A stretch of DNA of 64,000 nucleotides from Myripristis murdjan (GCF_902150065.1 NC_044002.1:25042400-25106399); one strand, 5' to 3'; shown: positions 46,301 through 59,710, counted from the stretch's first letter. Notes: generated by a model from the letters alone, not told the origin. Translations and numbers: made by a program.

Positions 46301-49300
46301 ACTCTCATGTATTTAGACACTTTATTGTTGAATGTCATCATCTTCATCTTCATTTTCGACCTCTTTTCTGGACCGGGTCGCGGTGGCAGCGGGCTGAGGA
46401 GGTTGGCCCAGACGGTCTTTTCCAAGGCCATCTCCACCAGCTCCTCCTGGGGGATCCCAAGGCATTCCCAGGCCAGCCAGGAGATGTAATCCCCCCCAGC
46501 GTGTCCTGGGTCTGTCCTGGGGTCTCCTGCCAGGTGGTTGTGCCCTGAACACCTCCACCGGAGGGCGACCAGGAGGTGTTGATGTGGAAAAACTTCTGTC
46601 CAAATCAGGCCAGATTGACTGCAGAAAACTTCTTAAACTTGATACCAAAAACACCAATAAAATAAGTCTTTGAGGCTCCAAAAATCAAGACTATGAACCA
46701 GGCATTGTCAGCAATTTTGTTCACACAAAGAGCTCTTGTACGGCTAGCCGGTGAGATAAAGGCTCCTAATTGGGCCATATTTACCTTGGGTTTGTAAATT
46801 TTGGATGATGGCCGATTCTTTGCGGCCACTCTTCTAGATAAGAAGAGGGCTGATTGGACATTCCCACACTAGGTCAGGCTTTGAAGTGAAGGCAGCATAG
46901 ACATTTTTGTGGACAGTGCAGGTGGATGTCTATTCATTTAAAAGTATATTCAGGCCTACTTAAACCTCTCTACGGCCCTGCTCAAGCTTATTAAAGAGCA
47001 TAGTCTAGACCTGTCAGGCACCTTACTGCACAGTCTGTGTAATAAAATCCGGCCTTCCCAAGCATGCTACTGTCCTGTCTGGGTACCTTAAAAGGAGGTA
47101 GTCCAGCCTTTTAAAGCTCACTGATGTGATGTCCATGCGGATTTTAAAAATACAGTCTAGTCTTCTAAACATTAGTACTGTGAGGTCTGTCTAGATTTAA
47201 AAGGCACAGTATGAGTTTTTCCCACATTTGCTACCCTGTACAGTGTGGACACTTATAAGCTCAGATTTACTTCTACAGTGTCCTGACTGGATGCATGAAC
47301 CTCTTCAACTGGTTCCTCTCAATGCAAGGGAGCAGCGGCTCTACTCTGAGCTCCTCGTGGATGTCCGAGCTCCTCACCCTAACCCTTAAGGGTGCACCCA
47401 GTCACCCTGTGAGGGAAACTCTTGTCTGACAAGTTTGTGCTCCGTGTGTGAATCTTTGCCCTATGTGTAGTAGAATATGTAGAAGTGCCAAAGAGTTCAT
47501 TGTGAGTTGCGCATTATGAGAAAACTCTTGCATATTCTTGTTGAGCAGAACGTGGACACGAAAAAGCTCGGATGCGTGTTACTGTCAACTATTTTGCTGT
47601 AAAAGGCGATACTGACGATTTACACTAATCAACAGTATAAATATAAGTCATTTCCACTCAGGATGCTCACGCTACACCAGCTGTATGGAGTCATTTTGTT
47701 GATCACTTTTGCCCTTTTTTGAACTTGACGTCAAATGTTTTGGAGAAGGCTGTCACAGACGTGTTAGCTACCGTGTGTTCAACAGACAAAAACACTTCAC
47801 CTTTGCATTTTGGGTAAGCTCTTTTTTTTTTTGTTACATAAACTTTGGTCATGTCACCTCGCTTTAGATGACTGTTTTAAAGCCCATAACAAGCTGCCAT
47901 ACAGATGGGAGGTCAAAGAGGGACAACAGTGGACCGCTTTGTCTGACAACGAGGAGATTGAGAAGGAGTACTGCAACCCTAAAAAAACATCCAGGTAGGC
48001 CCTTCATTTGCTGTTATTACTGTGTCATATATTGATATGCTGGTTAGGGTTCAGCTGCTAGGATTATTTGAGGCCAATAGAGATCTTGCAGGATCGATGC
48101 TGCTTTTACCTGATGTTTTGTGCGGATGTGTTATATGCTAAACATCTTTAAATTTTACCAATTTGTGCCAAGATATACAAAAGTGTTGAGTGTTTTCCTC
48201 AGGATTTTATTTTATCAGGAAGGAAAAGTCTCTGTATTGGCATTTTGACCATGATGGAGCAATAAAACTATCCACTGTCAGTAAAAGCTTAGGAGCAGCT
48301 TAGGAGCTTATACAAGTCACAAGAGTTTTATTGTTATCAAGATAAGAAGCAGTAAAAACATGAATTATAGACACTAAAGTTCAGTAGCGGTTCATAGAGC
48401 TGATAAAAACATTGGGCTGTCTTGGTGCTATGGTGTTTGCAAAAGCCCATCTGAAATTTATCAAAGAGATTTTTATTATCTCCCAAAATAAGGGTGGCAC
48501 TATTTTTTAATATAATTTCAGGAATGAAAGGCAGCTTGGAAATGGGTTGGACGTTGTTCAGGAGAGACGGTTGTAGTCATGGCTCGATCAAATGATGTGT
48601 TCAGATCACTTTTGATTATTTTTCTTGTGAACTCAGTGACTATGAAATTTAACAGGTCTGAGGCCGCTGAACCCCCTCAGGGCCCCGGGAGTGCCTGAAG
48701 CCCTCTTTGAGAACGTCTCCATGTTCTCCTGCAACCATGTTGTATGACACAGCATTTCTTGTTGCCCTGTAGTTGCGGTGTACGTTTTGACACGATGACC
48801 TGTGGATTGAACGCAGTACGACGTCTGTCCACCGCTTCCTCTGTCCTGCATCCAGACTTCGTTCTCACCACCGAGTGGCTCTGGTACTGGGAGGACGAGT
48901 TTGGGAACTGGAACCAGTATGCCTCTGCTGTGAGTTAATCAGAGCCAGACTCACCTTATTCTCTGAATATGGCAAAAATGGAGGAATCTGCCTTGTGACT
49001 TTGCTGGACCAATGCGAGGAGTGCGAGTTTAACAAAGGAGTGTTTTGTTCTCCAGACTTTTCTACTCACATTGCACTATCTACAACGTTAGAGCCAGGCT
49101 AACTTTATTCATTAAGTTCAATAAAAGTAGCAGAATTCATCTCAGTGAGTTTGGTGCAGAAACATATCACATACTGTAAGCAATTGGCAAATTTTTCTTC
49201 AAACAAAGGAAAAGTCCACCAGTGGGATGAGATAATCCCACTTGTTTCCAATGCAGTTTCACTTGTTTCAGGAATTTGCCACAGAACAAGTATAAATACA

Positions 49301-52300
49301 TTGAAACAAGGCAGAATAGGGCAGATCAGCCACTAGGAAGAAGAAAATGACACTTGATTCAAGAAAATTACGGGAACAAGTTGATTGAGACAGTTTCTGC
49401 TGGCACTAACCTCTGTCTGAACATCTTATCTGGCTGCTGCATAGTCACTTGGCCTTTCAGATCGTAAAAATGAGCTTTTCCTGTTTAATCTGATCTGTGT
49501 TGCAGGCCGACGGACACAGAGCAGCCAATATGAACAGCACAGAGCTGGAGCAGAAATACCTGAAGGATGACAAGGGTGTGGTGGAGTTCACCGCCGGGTC
49601 ACAGAAGTACTCACTGAGCTTCAAGGGTAAACGAGTAATTCAAATGACCTCAGTCCCTCCAGTTCTCCATTAGTTTCAACAGTGTAATCACAACACAGTA
49701 ACACGTCTCCTTTTTCAGATATGACACAAACAAATAAACATTACGGCACTGAGCGGGCGGTGAGAAGACGGCCTGCATTTGTCTCCTCAGCCGATGCAAA
49801 AACAACAAAAGTGAGGTACTGCTGATCACTTCTGGCAGTTACAGTATTCTGTACACGTTAATCCAGTGTATTGTTTAATTGTTTAACACTTAAACATTGG
49901 ACTTCGGAGGTCAATTGTTAGCCCTGGAATTTCCTTTTGTCTGCAGAAGGCCTCAGTCAAATTTCAGAGGCGTACCGGGACACTGGGACAAGACACAGAT
50001 TCCAGAAACAGGATTCAGGGTAGGCATACTGCATGTTATCACCAGCCACTGTCCCAACAGTATATCTAAGTCAAAGCTAAGAAATAATTCTCTTTCAGCG
50101 AGTCTCCCTCCAAACATCCTCAGCGGAGTATAAGGAGATCGAGGGTCTGTTTTGTAACACGATGGCCGGCTTTGTCATTCTGCAAATTGAGAGGATTCAG
50201 AACAAAAAACTCTGGGAGTTCTACGACTGGTAAGACTTCATACTGTACTCAAAAATGCCACTTTCACGTTGCTCTTATTTGCCACATGCCATTGAGGGCT
50301 TTCAGGAGATGTAATACATAATACATCCTCTGGCAACTCGGGATGGGGAGACCTGGTATTAAATTGGATGTATGCAGGTGTTCAGAATACACATGTCACA
50401 AACTGAGCAAACAGACAATGGACCCACAAACCAGAGCTGAAACAGGCTGGCGAATAACGGTTTATTACAGAAAAAAGGTCGGTACACGAGGGTTAGTCAA
50501 AAACAGGCAGAAGTACAAAATCGCTAGGCAAAAAGGGTAAACAGGAATCAGAGCTCTAAGTCAAACACGGGGAACAAAACACGAGGAAATAACACTGGAA
50601 AGCTGGTGACTAAACAACACAGACGATCTGACAAAGACAGTCTAATCACGAGAGGCGGGAAAAGAACAAAGAGGGGAAGTAAAGACAGTGACAACACAAG
50701 GGGAGACAAGATTTTCAAAATAATAAAACTTCTCCCAAAATTACTCATTTAAAATTAAATCCCAACATTAGTATCACTGTGTATCACTACAGATTTCAGG
50801 TCTTTATGCTAAGCTAACATGAAATGCTTCCTGTAGTGACTGAATCACCGGACATACAGAGGTGAAAATGGTGTCCAAAATCTTGGCTCAGTCTGGAGAA
50901 ATAAGAAAAAGGACATTTTGCCCAAAATGTTGGAGTATTCCCTTTTAAACTGGTCAGACTGGATGTCAGAAAAGTTTTCCTTTTTCAGTTTGTTGTTTTT
51001 TATTTGTGCAAAACAAACAAACAAACAAACAAACAAAAATCGATAAGCAGTATCAATAACAGTAGTCTCGATAAAATCGTAACGACTCATCCCTGCTGGT
51101 GGCCATGTTGGAGGTCTTCATTTTTTTCTAAATTTACAAGTGGCCATATAAATTAAACTGATATTTTGTTTACTGTTTAGCTTAGCTTACAACACACAGA
51201 ATGGAGGGATGCAGAGATCAAAAACCCAAGTTTGTCTGAGGTGATAACACTGCCAAGAGATACTGAAAAAATTTTAAGGCAAACATTACACAAAACAGTG
51301 AGACCACTTCCACAGCCAGTATAGCGTAGGTTGTTAGCTGTTAGCTTTGTTCAGGTTAACTGAGCCAATTCTTGTCAAGCTACAACTCGGCTACAGGCTA
51401 GACGATTGTTAAGAATTTTGTGACAGAACTGAAATGTACTGGGTCATTAACCACAGCCTCTTTCTTTTTTTTTCCTGACTAAAAGCCAAAAGAATTACAT
51501 GAGGAAGAACAACGACGGACGAAATGTGCAAGAGAAAAAGCTTTTCCATGGCACGGACTCGAAATACGTACACGCCATCTGCCACGACAACTTCGACTGG
51601 AGAATCTGCGGGACTCATGGAACAGCTTTTGGCAGAGGTGAGCTGAACAGATGTGTTGCTCAACACTTTGTTGGTAATAAATGCTGTGCTCCTTCATTTA
51701 AAATCTCCATTTACTAAGCCCCTAAAAAACAATCTCTTATCATCAAAATATCTATTTCCATGAAAAGACAACCCTTACTACCAGAACGAGGAAGTTCTGT
51801 CCTTGACAATTGCGAATATTGCGCCATATTTGAAAATCTATCATGGAAAAAATAAATGCACCCAATCCTGCCAGCCAACAGCTGATTGGCTGTTGGATTT
51901 GTGACAAACCAAATCTTGCTTGCTTGGGGTCCCTCTGAATCTCAGATTTTATGGTCGAGCGTACACACATTCACCTTCAGTCAGTGTAGTCAACATCACA
52001 CATTTGAGAAGACAGAAGCACTTTGAAGAATGGCTAAACCCCCAACCCTTATCTCTGTGCAGACTGACCTCTAACTGTGTCTCTAAAGTAGAGTTCCTGG
52101 TCTTTGGTGGCAGGTGAGGTCACAAGACAAGATGATCTCAAACTAATAAGCAAACTAATCTCTTTCTCTCTCCATTCTCAGGGAGTTACTTTGCCAGGGA
52201 TGCCAGGTACTCTCATGGCTACACCGACCAATCCGATGTGAAATCCATGTTCATCTCACGGGTGCTGGTCGGCCACTACACGCGAGGATCCTCCAGCTAC

Positions 52301-53500
52301 GTCCGACCTCCTTCCAAGGACGGCAGCGACGTGCACTTTTACGACAGCTGCGTGGATGACGTCCACAACCCCTCCATCTTCGTCGTGTTCGAGAAGCACC
52401 AGATCTATCCGGAGTATCTGCTGCAGTACCAGGAGAGGACCACCTACTTTTTCAGCCAGTATTATGGTTCAGCATCGAAACCTGCTCCTGCAACATCAGT
52501 TCCTGCTCCTGCAACATCAGTTCCTGCTCTTGTAACATCAGTTCCTGCTCCTGCAACATCAGTTCCTGCTCCTGTAACATCAGTTCCTGCTCCTGTAACA
52601 TCAGTCCCTGCTCCTGTAACATCAGTTCCTGCTCCTGTAACATCAGTCCCTGCTCCTGCAACATCAGTTCCTGCTCCTGCAACATCAGTTCCTGCTCTTG
52701 TAACATCAGTTCCTGCTCCTGCAACATCAGTTCCTGCTCCTGCAACATCAGTTCCTGCTCTGGTAACATCAGTTTCTGCTCCTGCAACATCAGTTCCTGC
52801 TTCGGTCACGCCAGTTCCCATTTCTGTCCGATCAGTTCCTCCTTCATTCACGCCAGTCCCCGTTTCTGTTAGACCATTTCCGGCTCCTGTCAGATCCCTG
52901 CCCGCTTCTGTCACGCCAGTTCCCACTTCTGTCCGATCAGTTCCTGCTTCGGTCACGCCAGTTCCCGTTTCCATCAGATCAGTTCCTACTCCTGCGACAT
53001 CAGTTCCCACTTCTGTCAGATCAGTTCCTGCTCCTGCAACATCAGTTCCTGCTCTGGTAACATCAGTTCCTGCTCCTGCAACATCAGTTCCTGCTTCGGT
53101 CACGCCAATTCCCATTTCTGTCCGATCAGTTCCTCCTTCATTCACGCCAGTCCCCGTTTCTGTTAGACCAGTTCCGGCTCCTGTCAGATCCCTGCCCGCT
53201 TCTGTCACGCCAGTTCCCACTTCTGTCCGATCAGTTCCTGCTTCGGTCACGCCAGTTCCCGTTTCTATCAGATCAGTTCTTACTCCTGCGACATCAGTTC
53301 CCACTTCTGTCAGATCAGTTCCTGCTTCTGCCAGATCTGTTCCCAATCCTGACGTGCAGTCTCCCACCTTTGTCAGACCAGCAACTGCTGCTTTCACCTC
53401 AAACCCAAACCCTTCAACTCGTAGCAGACCTGTCACATTACGGATGGCTTCCTCGCCAAGTCAGAATCCAAAAAAACAGCCCAACTGTGTCGTTGCTTAG
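43314..53500 (+). CDS. parp12-like: PARP12-like zinc-finger mono-ADP-ribosyltransferase, copy C, with PAPV tail and CaaX box
   Basis: Twelve exons: 43314-43579, 44836-44971, 45275-45629, 45821-45871, 47868-47994, 48773-48929, 49506-49626, 49719-49815, 49947-50019, 50099-50229, 51486-51637 and 52182-53500, open over about 994 codons. The domain order is that of A and B. HGT is near residue 526 and GSYFARDA has its Tyr near 558. Exon 6 is three codons shorter and exon 9 two codons longer than in the other copies. Exon 5 starts DDCFKAHNK where A and B have EKCPRAHNK; the finger Cys and His are kept. The tail (about residues 642-990) is made of SVPAPAT/SVPAPVT heptads, then PVPxSVRSVP variants, and ends in CVVA, a CaaX-type box. 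The 3' flank matches that of copy A. Confidence 0.87.
44190..44790. repeat. Degenerate tandem repeat in intron 1 of copy C
   Basis: Four diverged units carry a CTCATGCTTCCCAGAGGATGA-like start, and most have an AGCGCCACC-like end. They start near 44274, 44423, 44550 and 44723 and are spaced about 130-170 bp apart. The array stops just before exon 2. It is the same family, in opposite orientation, as the repeat at 27070-27345. Confidence 0.6.
46330..46580 (-). mobile_element. LINE C-terminal fragment in intron 4 of copy C
   Basis: The minus strand shows PGRRPQDRPRTRWGG followed, in shifted frames, by residues resembling LAGLGMPWDPP and ALEKTVWANLLSPLPPRP. This is the text common near the C-terminus of several fish LINE ORF2 proteins. 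Frames are broken, so it is an old fragment. It helps explain why this intron is about 2 kb while it is under 1 kb in A and B. Confidence 0.6.
46935..47260. repeat. Irregular low-copy tandem repeat, about 60-70 bp period
   Basis: Segments containing TTAAA, AGTCTAG/AGTCCAG and CTGTC-like blocks recur about every 60-70 bp with many differences. I cannot place the family. The flanking intron to 47.8 kb holds nothing else recognisable. Confidence 0.3.
50785..50947. mobile_element. Half of a palindromic MITE-like element, intron 10 of copy C
   Basis: It matches the right half of the element at 34554-34924 (CTTTATGCTAAGCTAACA, then GAAAATGGTGTCCAA, CTCAGTCTGG and an end close to AAAATGTTGGAGTATTCC). 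The left arm is absent. Confidence 0.55.
52480..53345 (+). repeat. Coding minisatellite, PAPV tail of copy C
   Basis: The first half is nearly uniform 21-bp units (TCAGTTCCTGCTCCTGCAAC) encoding SVPAPAT/SVPAPVT. The second half holds a roughly 230-bp higher-order unit present twice (about 52795-53020 and 53095-53320), with SVTPVPISVRSVPPSFTPVP text. All differences keep the frame. Confidence 0.92.
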
Positions 53501-54187
53501 GCACAAATACGAAGTTTGATCTGCTATCTGGTGTTGGATCAACTGCAAGGTGTTAACTGATTGAGTTTGAATTACAATGCCTTGACATGTGGATGATTTA
53601 GAGGATGATGTGGTTGAATGTAGCGTAGTAGTTAAAAATCAAAAAACTGTCACATACATTTGACGCCAAAAAATGAAAGCGCTTGTGGATGTCAATGAAA
53701 GACTAAATAACACTGTTATCAGCACTATTAGCAGCATTATCGGCGTGAGAGTGCATGTTCAGTCGGTTTGCTTGATTGAAACAAAAAAAAAAAAAAAAGT
53801 TTTGGGAAATGATGTGTAATTCGCTGTTAATTTCTGGATGTGCAGTCGCAGCCTTAAGATATCACCAACTTGCCTTGATCAAGTTTTTGTGAGTCTGCTC
53901 AGGAAATTATGTGCAACAATGCATACCATGAAGAATACATTACATTCTGTTAATACTCTAACACATGGGTTTTCATCTGATATGACCAGGGAGACCACCT
54001 GATGATGAATCACTTTTACTTATTTTAACTTTTCACTGAAACTACCAAAAATGCATTTTCATTGGCATTACCAGTAGATGCTTGTCGGTAAGCTATTATC
54101 TTTTTTGGGCATGTGGAAGCATGAATCACCTTCCTTTTTCCAAATTTTATATATTTGAATGAATCTGATTTTCCATAAACAAGAAAT

Positions 54188-54193
54188 AATAAA
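54188..54193 (+). terminator. Candidate polyadenylation signal of copy C
   Basis: This is an AATAAA hexamer about 690 bp after the stop, at a similar distance to that in copy A. Confidence 0.35.
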
Positions 54194-55078
54194 TGGAAAT
54201 GTGTTAGGAAAACACATAATTAAAAAAATCTCACTCAGGATTCAAACTCAGTTATTGAATGCAAGGTCAGGGACCACCTACAGTACCTTAACAGACCACC
54301 AGGGGGCCAAAGACCACAAGTTGAAAACCCGTCTCAGCTCTCTGACCACCAGAGGGCAACAACACACTAAATATGATCTGAGATAAACAGAATTTGATTT
54401 GTGAAATGTGAATGAAGCTGTGATTAAGGCGGCAAAAAATTATAAGTAATTATTAATTCTAAGTTAACTTAATTATAAGATAATTAATTATAAGTATTAA
54501 CCAAATGCAGTGCTGCTTTTAAAGCCTCAGTAGCTGCTCGCTGCTTTAAGTATTAGTCCAGTCTGTCCAGTTTGTTGCATTCTTTATAAACACTACTGAA
54601 ATTAAAAAAAAAATAATAATAATTAATTAAAAATTTAATGTTCATGTTTACTGCAGACAGAAACACTGACAGTTACTCTGAGAGTCATAAAGCAAGACTT
54701 TAGCCTCTTTGTAGCTTGAGACTTTGCAATAATTTTTAATAAATCGCTGGCTCTAAAACAGGCTTTTCTTGGGAACGGCTGCAGCTCTTGCCTTGATTTG
54801 ATTTAATCAATGAAGAATCAACTGCTGAGCATTCAGTTTCCCTGGACAGTTTGATTTGTTTCCTGCTGTTTGCATACCAAAATATTGGTCTAAGCTGGTA
54901 GTGATTATATTATTGTGTGGCTTTGTTTTGATTTGATTTGTCTTTTTCTATCTTTTTTCTGATCTTGCACACTGCCTCCCTCTGCCTCGGTCTCTCTGGC
55001 TCGGTTTGGGCGTCTTTGTGAGACGAACCAGAGCAGGAAAATTAATCAGAATGACCGACGCCTCTTCCTCTGACATCA

Positions 55079-55119
55079 CCCTCCTCCTCCTCCTCCTCCT
55101 CCTCCTCCTCCTCCTCCTC
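55079..55119. repeat. (CTC)n microsatellite
   Basis: This is a pure CTC/TCC run of about 40 bp in the gene-poor spacer. From 54.2 to 58.5 kb I see only AT-rich DNA, a few short repeats (including a GATA run at about 56579-56608 and a poly-G at 57546-57560) and no supportable gene. Confidence 0.9.
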
Positions 55120-56577
55120 TTTGGATTTCCTACACAAATGCTTCACCTCCATCCGGTTAGTCTCATCCTGCTCTGCTGCCTTACAACTCAGTCTTTGAGA
55201 AGGAATGATTTGTTGTGAACCCACCAACCGATTTCCAATAAATCCTTGTGTGCCTCGATCTGAACTCTATCCAGACATTGATCGGTACAAAACTTGAGCA
55301 CCGGTACTGAACTGAGGTACTGATTTTCACTCTAACTACACAGTGATTGGTAATGGTACACATGCTTTGATTTGTAATAAAACCTATGCATTGGTTCCAT
55401 ATTTATTTGTACAGTTTCTTTGCACCGATTTGCACCACAGAGGGCTCTGATCTGTACTAGCTGCGCATTGGAAACACAGTTCAATGGGCAAGCAGTAATG
55501 AATAGGGATGGCCTATAAGTAAATGAGTACATAGTGTATAGGTTAATACATTTTAAGTAAGTAAGTAAAAATCAGCAAGTAAATAAATAAGTAGCAAGGA
55601 ATGAATTGCTAATATGATAAAATTCTAAGTAAATAAGTATAAATAAGAAACTAATCATTTGTTAGTAAAAATAAGAAAGTAGGAGTGAATAACGATGTGT
55701 TCTTGCAGATTTAAAATGTGTCAAAATGTATTTTTCAAGACAAAATTCTGAGAATTTGCACAATGTCTGTGATTTATTTGAACCACAGTTGAATGGCCAA
55801 AAATCCATCTTTAAAAATGCTCTGTTTTCCATCAACTTTAATCTTTCCACAAATGGATGAGTCAGATTACCATCATCATTATTATTATTTTTCAATCTTG
55901 GGAATTTTGTAAGTTAGTTTATGGAGAAATCAAAATGTTTTCCAAAATGTATGTTTTCCATGAGGATTACTTGTTGTTCAAGTGTTGATTTGTCATTTAT
56001 AGACATTTCCATGTGTTGTTGCCTCAGTTTTTGATGAAATGAAAATCATCACAGCAGTTTGATTTGTGCCGGTTTCAGGCTCTCTCGTGGTTTCTATCTC
56101 TGTGACTATTTAGACTGAACCACTTTAATGAGTTTGAATAAACACGGAATGGTGGATTTCATAATTAACTACAGATACTGGTGTGCAAAAGTCTCCTCAG
56201 AGCTGTAGCCGTGTGTTATGGATGTAGACGCTGCTGTAGCGCCACCATCAGGACTATTAGCCTTAAACTTTAATGAGCAAGAAAGAAAAACAGAATATAC
56301 ACAAGGCACTAGCAGCAGAGTTGGCCAGCCACTAAAAATCAGCTCTGATATGACATTTAAAGGACCATCCCATTGATTTTCAATGTGTGGCCCGTTTACA
56401 ACAATTTCCACACATTTTCCATACCAACAAACCATTTATCAAATCATGCAGCAGTACCAAAGATTTCACAACACAGAATCAAATAGTGAATTTTGGTTCA
56501 AACAGCCACCAATGTTCTGTTTCTGCCGCTAACAAAGTATGATAGGGATTATAGATAATATATACATATATATATAT

Positions 56578-56611
<34 letters not shown>

Positions 56612-58586
56612 TGGTTAATAAAACTCAAAAAAAGAATAATAAATACAAACAAAGATATCTGTATTTGCAAATGAACTCTTCAGTTGCAAAGGCACCATAA
56701 TTTTTTTTATTTTGTGTAAATTTAATATCCTGTCGAAGTTGAGATGCTGTGTCTTTGCCAATATCTCACATCAAAGTCGAAGTATAAAGGTCCGTGCAAG
56801 TGACAGGCACAAGTAAAAATGTATGTAGATGTGTACTGTTTCGTTGCTCACTGATGCCCCCATGTGGTCGGTGGCGGTCTCTTTTACTTGATTAAAAAGA
56901 ATCAAATTCCCAACATCGTCGTCATTGTATTCTCAGCGTCTTCTTGTCGCTTGGTGCTTTTTGTCCTCTGGGTTTCCGACAGCACAGCTCGTCAGGTTGA
57001 TGCGGCACCTGAACGCACCACCAGGGCCCTATTTCATCAAAACGTCCTGAAAAGCCAACAGTGCTGCTGCTATTAGGAAAACTCATGTGGAGGACTTTAT
57101 TCGGCTGATGGAAAACTGGAGTGAAGAAAGTGTGAAGGCTCTGAAAGTTCATGTTCATATCATAGTGGAATGAATGGAAACCAGCGGCTGGAGGAAAGGG
57201 AGGAGGAGTGATGTGGCAGCTCTAAAACACCACTGCTCGCTCTGGGGAAAAAGGATCAGCAGAAATGTGAAGTTTATGCATTTTATAGATGTTGCACTAA
57301 ACATGCAGAGTCACTGGGAGCTGATTTATTTTGGCCGAGCTGCTCAGTTTTCTGGGTTTTCTGGAGTCCAGCAGGACGAGGCGAACAGCTCTGACCGTCC
57401 ATCACGGTGGATGACAGGAAATGGAGCCGCTGTCGCCGCCGCAGCATCCATTACTGCCGCGTCATCCTGCATCTGCAGCGACAGGAAACATGGGCCACTT
57501 CCTGTCTGATGTGTGATTGGCGGATTAGGGTTAGAGGCGAGGGAAGGGGGGGGGGGGGGTCCGGTCCTGGTCCTCCTGTATTGCTTTAACCTATGAATTA
57601 AATATGAGTCCCTCCCTGCTGAGCGCCGGCTCCTCTCCTCAGGTGTTTGTGAGGTGTTTGTGTTTCTGCTGAGTCATGCTTGGCTCGGCTCCAGAAGTGC
57701 AGTGACTCAGATGTTTCGTTCAGCCGATTGCGCGTCACGTTCTTTGTTTTCTGAGATGTTTTGTGATGATTAACACAAAACAAACAAACAAAAAAAAAAA
57801 ATCAACTGCAGCTGTGCTCAGCAAATCCACCCGATGATGCAGCCTCAACAAATCAATAATCCACCCGTTGATGAATTGATTATGAGAGGATTATTGAAAA
57901 AAACAAAAACAAAGAAAAGATATGTTTTGCTTGCTTGCTTTGTGTTTCTTGTGTTTTAATCACATCTCATTAGGAAGGAGGTTTGTTAGAGTTGCAAAAG
58001 TGCTAAATCATCAGCACACTGCATTTTGAGACATTAGCATAATGGCTGTAAACAAGCAGGCGGGCTGTAGCTCACACCTGGAGCTATAAACGCACCTGCA
58101 GGGGCTGATGGGTAGGGACACTGCGTCCCCTCGACTGTTATCACACCTGTTACCTGTCTCACCCCCCACAGGTAAGGGTTAGTGCAGTGGCTCCTAGATG
58201 ATGTACGCAGGAACACTGCAGGGGCTGCGTGAGCGTGAACGCTGCTATAATAAATTCAATAAACTGCATTTTATCTCCAGTTTTCCCACTTTTGTTCACT
58301 AGGACCGGGAAAAAAAAATACATAAGCAGTGTACAAACTCTGCGAATTTGGTTTACAGGAGTAAATTAAACATTTCAAGATAAAGAACCCTAATGTTTCA
58401 GAGTTTTAATCATTCTCAAATTAATCAGTGATGACAATGATACGATGGTGTGTTCGGGCCGATGTAGGGAAAAAGAAACTGGGATAATCTCTGAGATTAA
58501 AGTGGTAAATTTACAAGAAAAAAACGGCGAGAAAAAAAGGAACACAGAGAACCCCTGAGAAACAGCGCTAACCGTTAGCTTGTGCT

Positions 58587-58992
58587 CAGGGTTGCCAGGT
58601 CTGTGCGACAAAAGCAGCCAAACAGCAACTCAAAACCAGCCCAAAACCCGCCCAACCCAGTATAAAAAGGGCCCAAAAATCAGCCCAATACCAGAACTCA
58701 AAATATGCCCATAAAAATCCATATATGTTGCTTTTAAAGTCCAACAGCATTGCTATAATTGCAAAATGCACTATAATATCTATAAAATAACACCATAAAC
58801 ATTAAAGGCAATTTCCCGAAACAGTTCTTTCACCTATTTAATTTACAGTATATCAGAACTTAAAATATAATATGGGATACCTTACTTCAGCTGACAGGCA
58901 CCCTGACAGACCCGCGGACAAAATTTGTTACCCGCGGCAACACTTAAAAAGTAGCCTGATTTGGCGGAAAAAACGTGGACTTGGCAACCCTG
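58587..58992. mobile_element. hAT-like MITE
   Basis: The ends CAGGGTTGCCAGGTC and GACTTGGCAACCCTG are inverted copies with one mismatch. The flanks CTTGTGCT (58579-58586) and CATGTGCT (58993-59000) agree at 7 of 8 bases, as expected for the 8-bp target duplication of hAT elements. About 406 bp, with no coding content. Confidence 0.75.
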
Positions 58993-59641
58993 CATGTGCT
59001 AGCCATTGGCACGATGCTAACGGTTAGCATGGTGTGTCAGAGTATCTATAAATACCTCTGAACAGCTATAAATATCTGTAATCAACTCACACAGAAAACA
59101 CTATAAACTATAAATAGCTGACATTAGCTGATGCTGGCTAACACAAACTGCTCTATTGACATACGGTAACTACTATTTATAGCTTTGGCACGCTAACTGT
59201 TAGCATACACCAGTGTTAGCTAATGCAGACTTTAGCCATGTATAGCTATTTATGTGTGTAGCTATGTTAATGATACTGCAAGCTAATGTTATTTTTTCAT
59301 TTCACATTAAAGGTCAAAGGTCAGGTCACATCTGCATGGAAATGGCAGAGCTCCACCTCAACCTGAATGTTTAATATCATCAATCAGAAATCCGATCAAT
59401 ATTTAAAACAAAAAGAATCCATATCAGCAGATGTTTAAAAAGTAAAAAGGTACTTAAATAATTAGAAGCACAAAATTTAAATAAAAAAAAAAAAAATAGT
59501 AGCAGTGCCTGCAGCGTGTAATCCACACTCACTCACTCACTCACTCACTCACTCTTTCATTCATGCATTCACTCATTTAGTTATCGCTTTAGTGTCGGTG
59601 CTCTGAGCTCCATCAGAGGCTGCACGTCTCCACACCACAGA

Positions 59642-59642
59642 T

Positions 59643-59682
<40 letters not shown>

Positions 59683-59710
59683 AGCGTGTGTGTGTGTGTG
59701 TGTGTGTGTG
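59642..59710. repeat. (GT)n microsatellite
   Basis: This is a GT run with a short interruption at about 59681-59688. A (CACT)n run lies just upstream at 59527-59552 and an (ATT)n run at 60040-60077. Confidence 0.9.

Noticed and set aside
52462-53436. Long minus-strand open frame (324 codons, Gly-Thr-Asp-Val repeats) opposite the copy C tail
   Set aside because: It is the antisense shadow of the 21-bp coding minisatellite. A period divisible by three keeps several frames open. There is no start context, splice structure or family signal.
56864-57509. Plus frames at 56.9-57.5 kb
   Set aside because: No motif, no splice context that forms a gene, and unremarkable composition.
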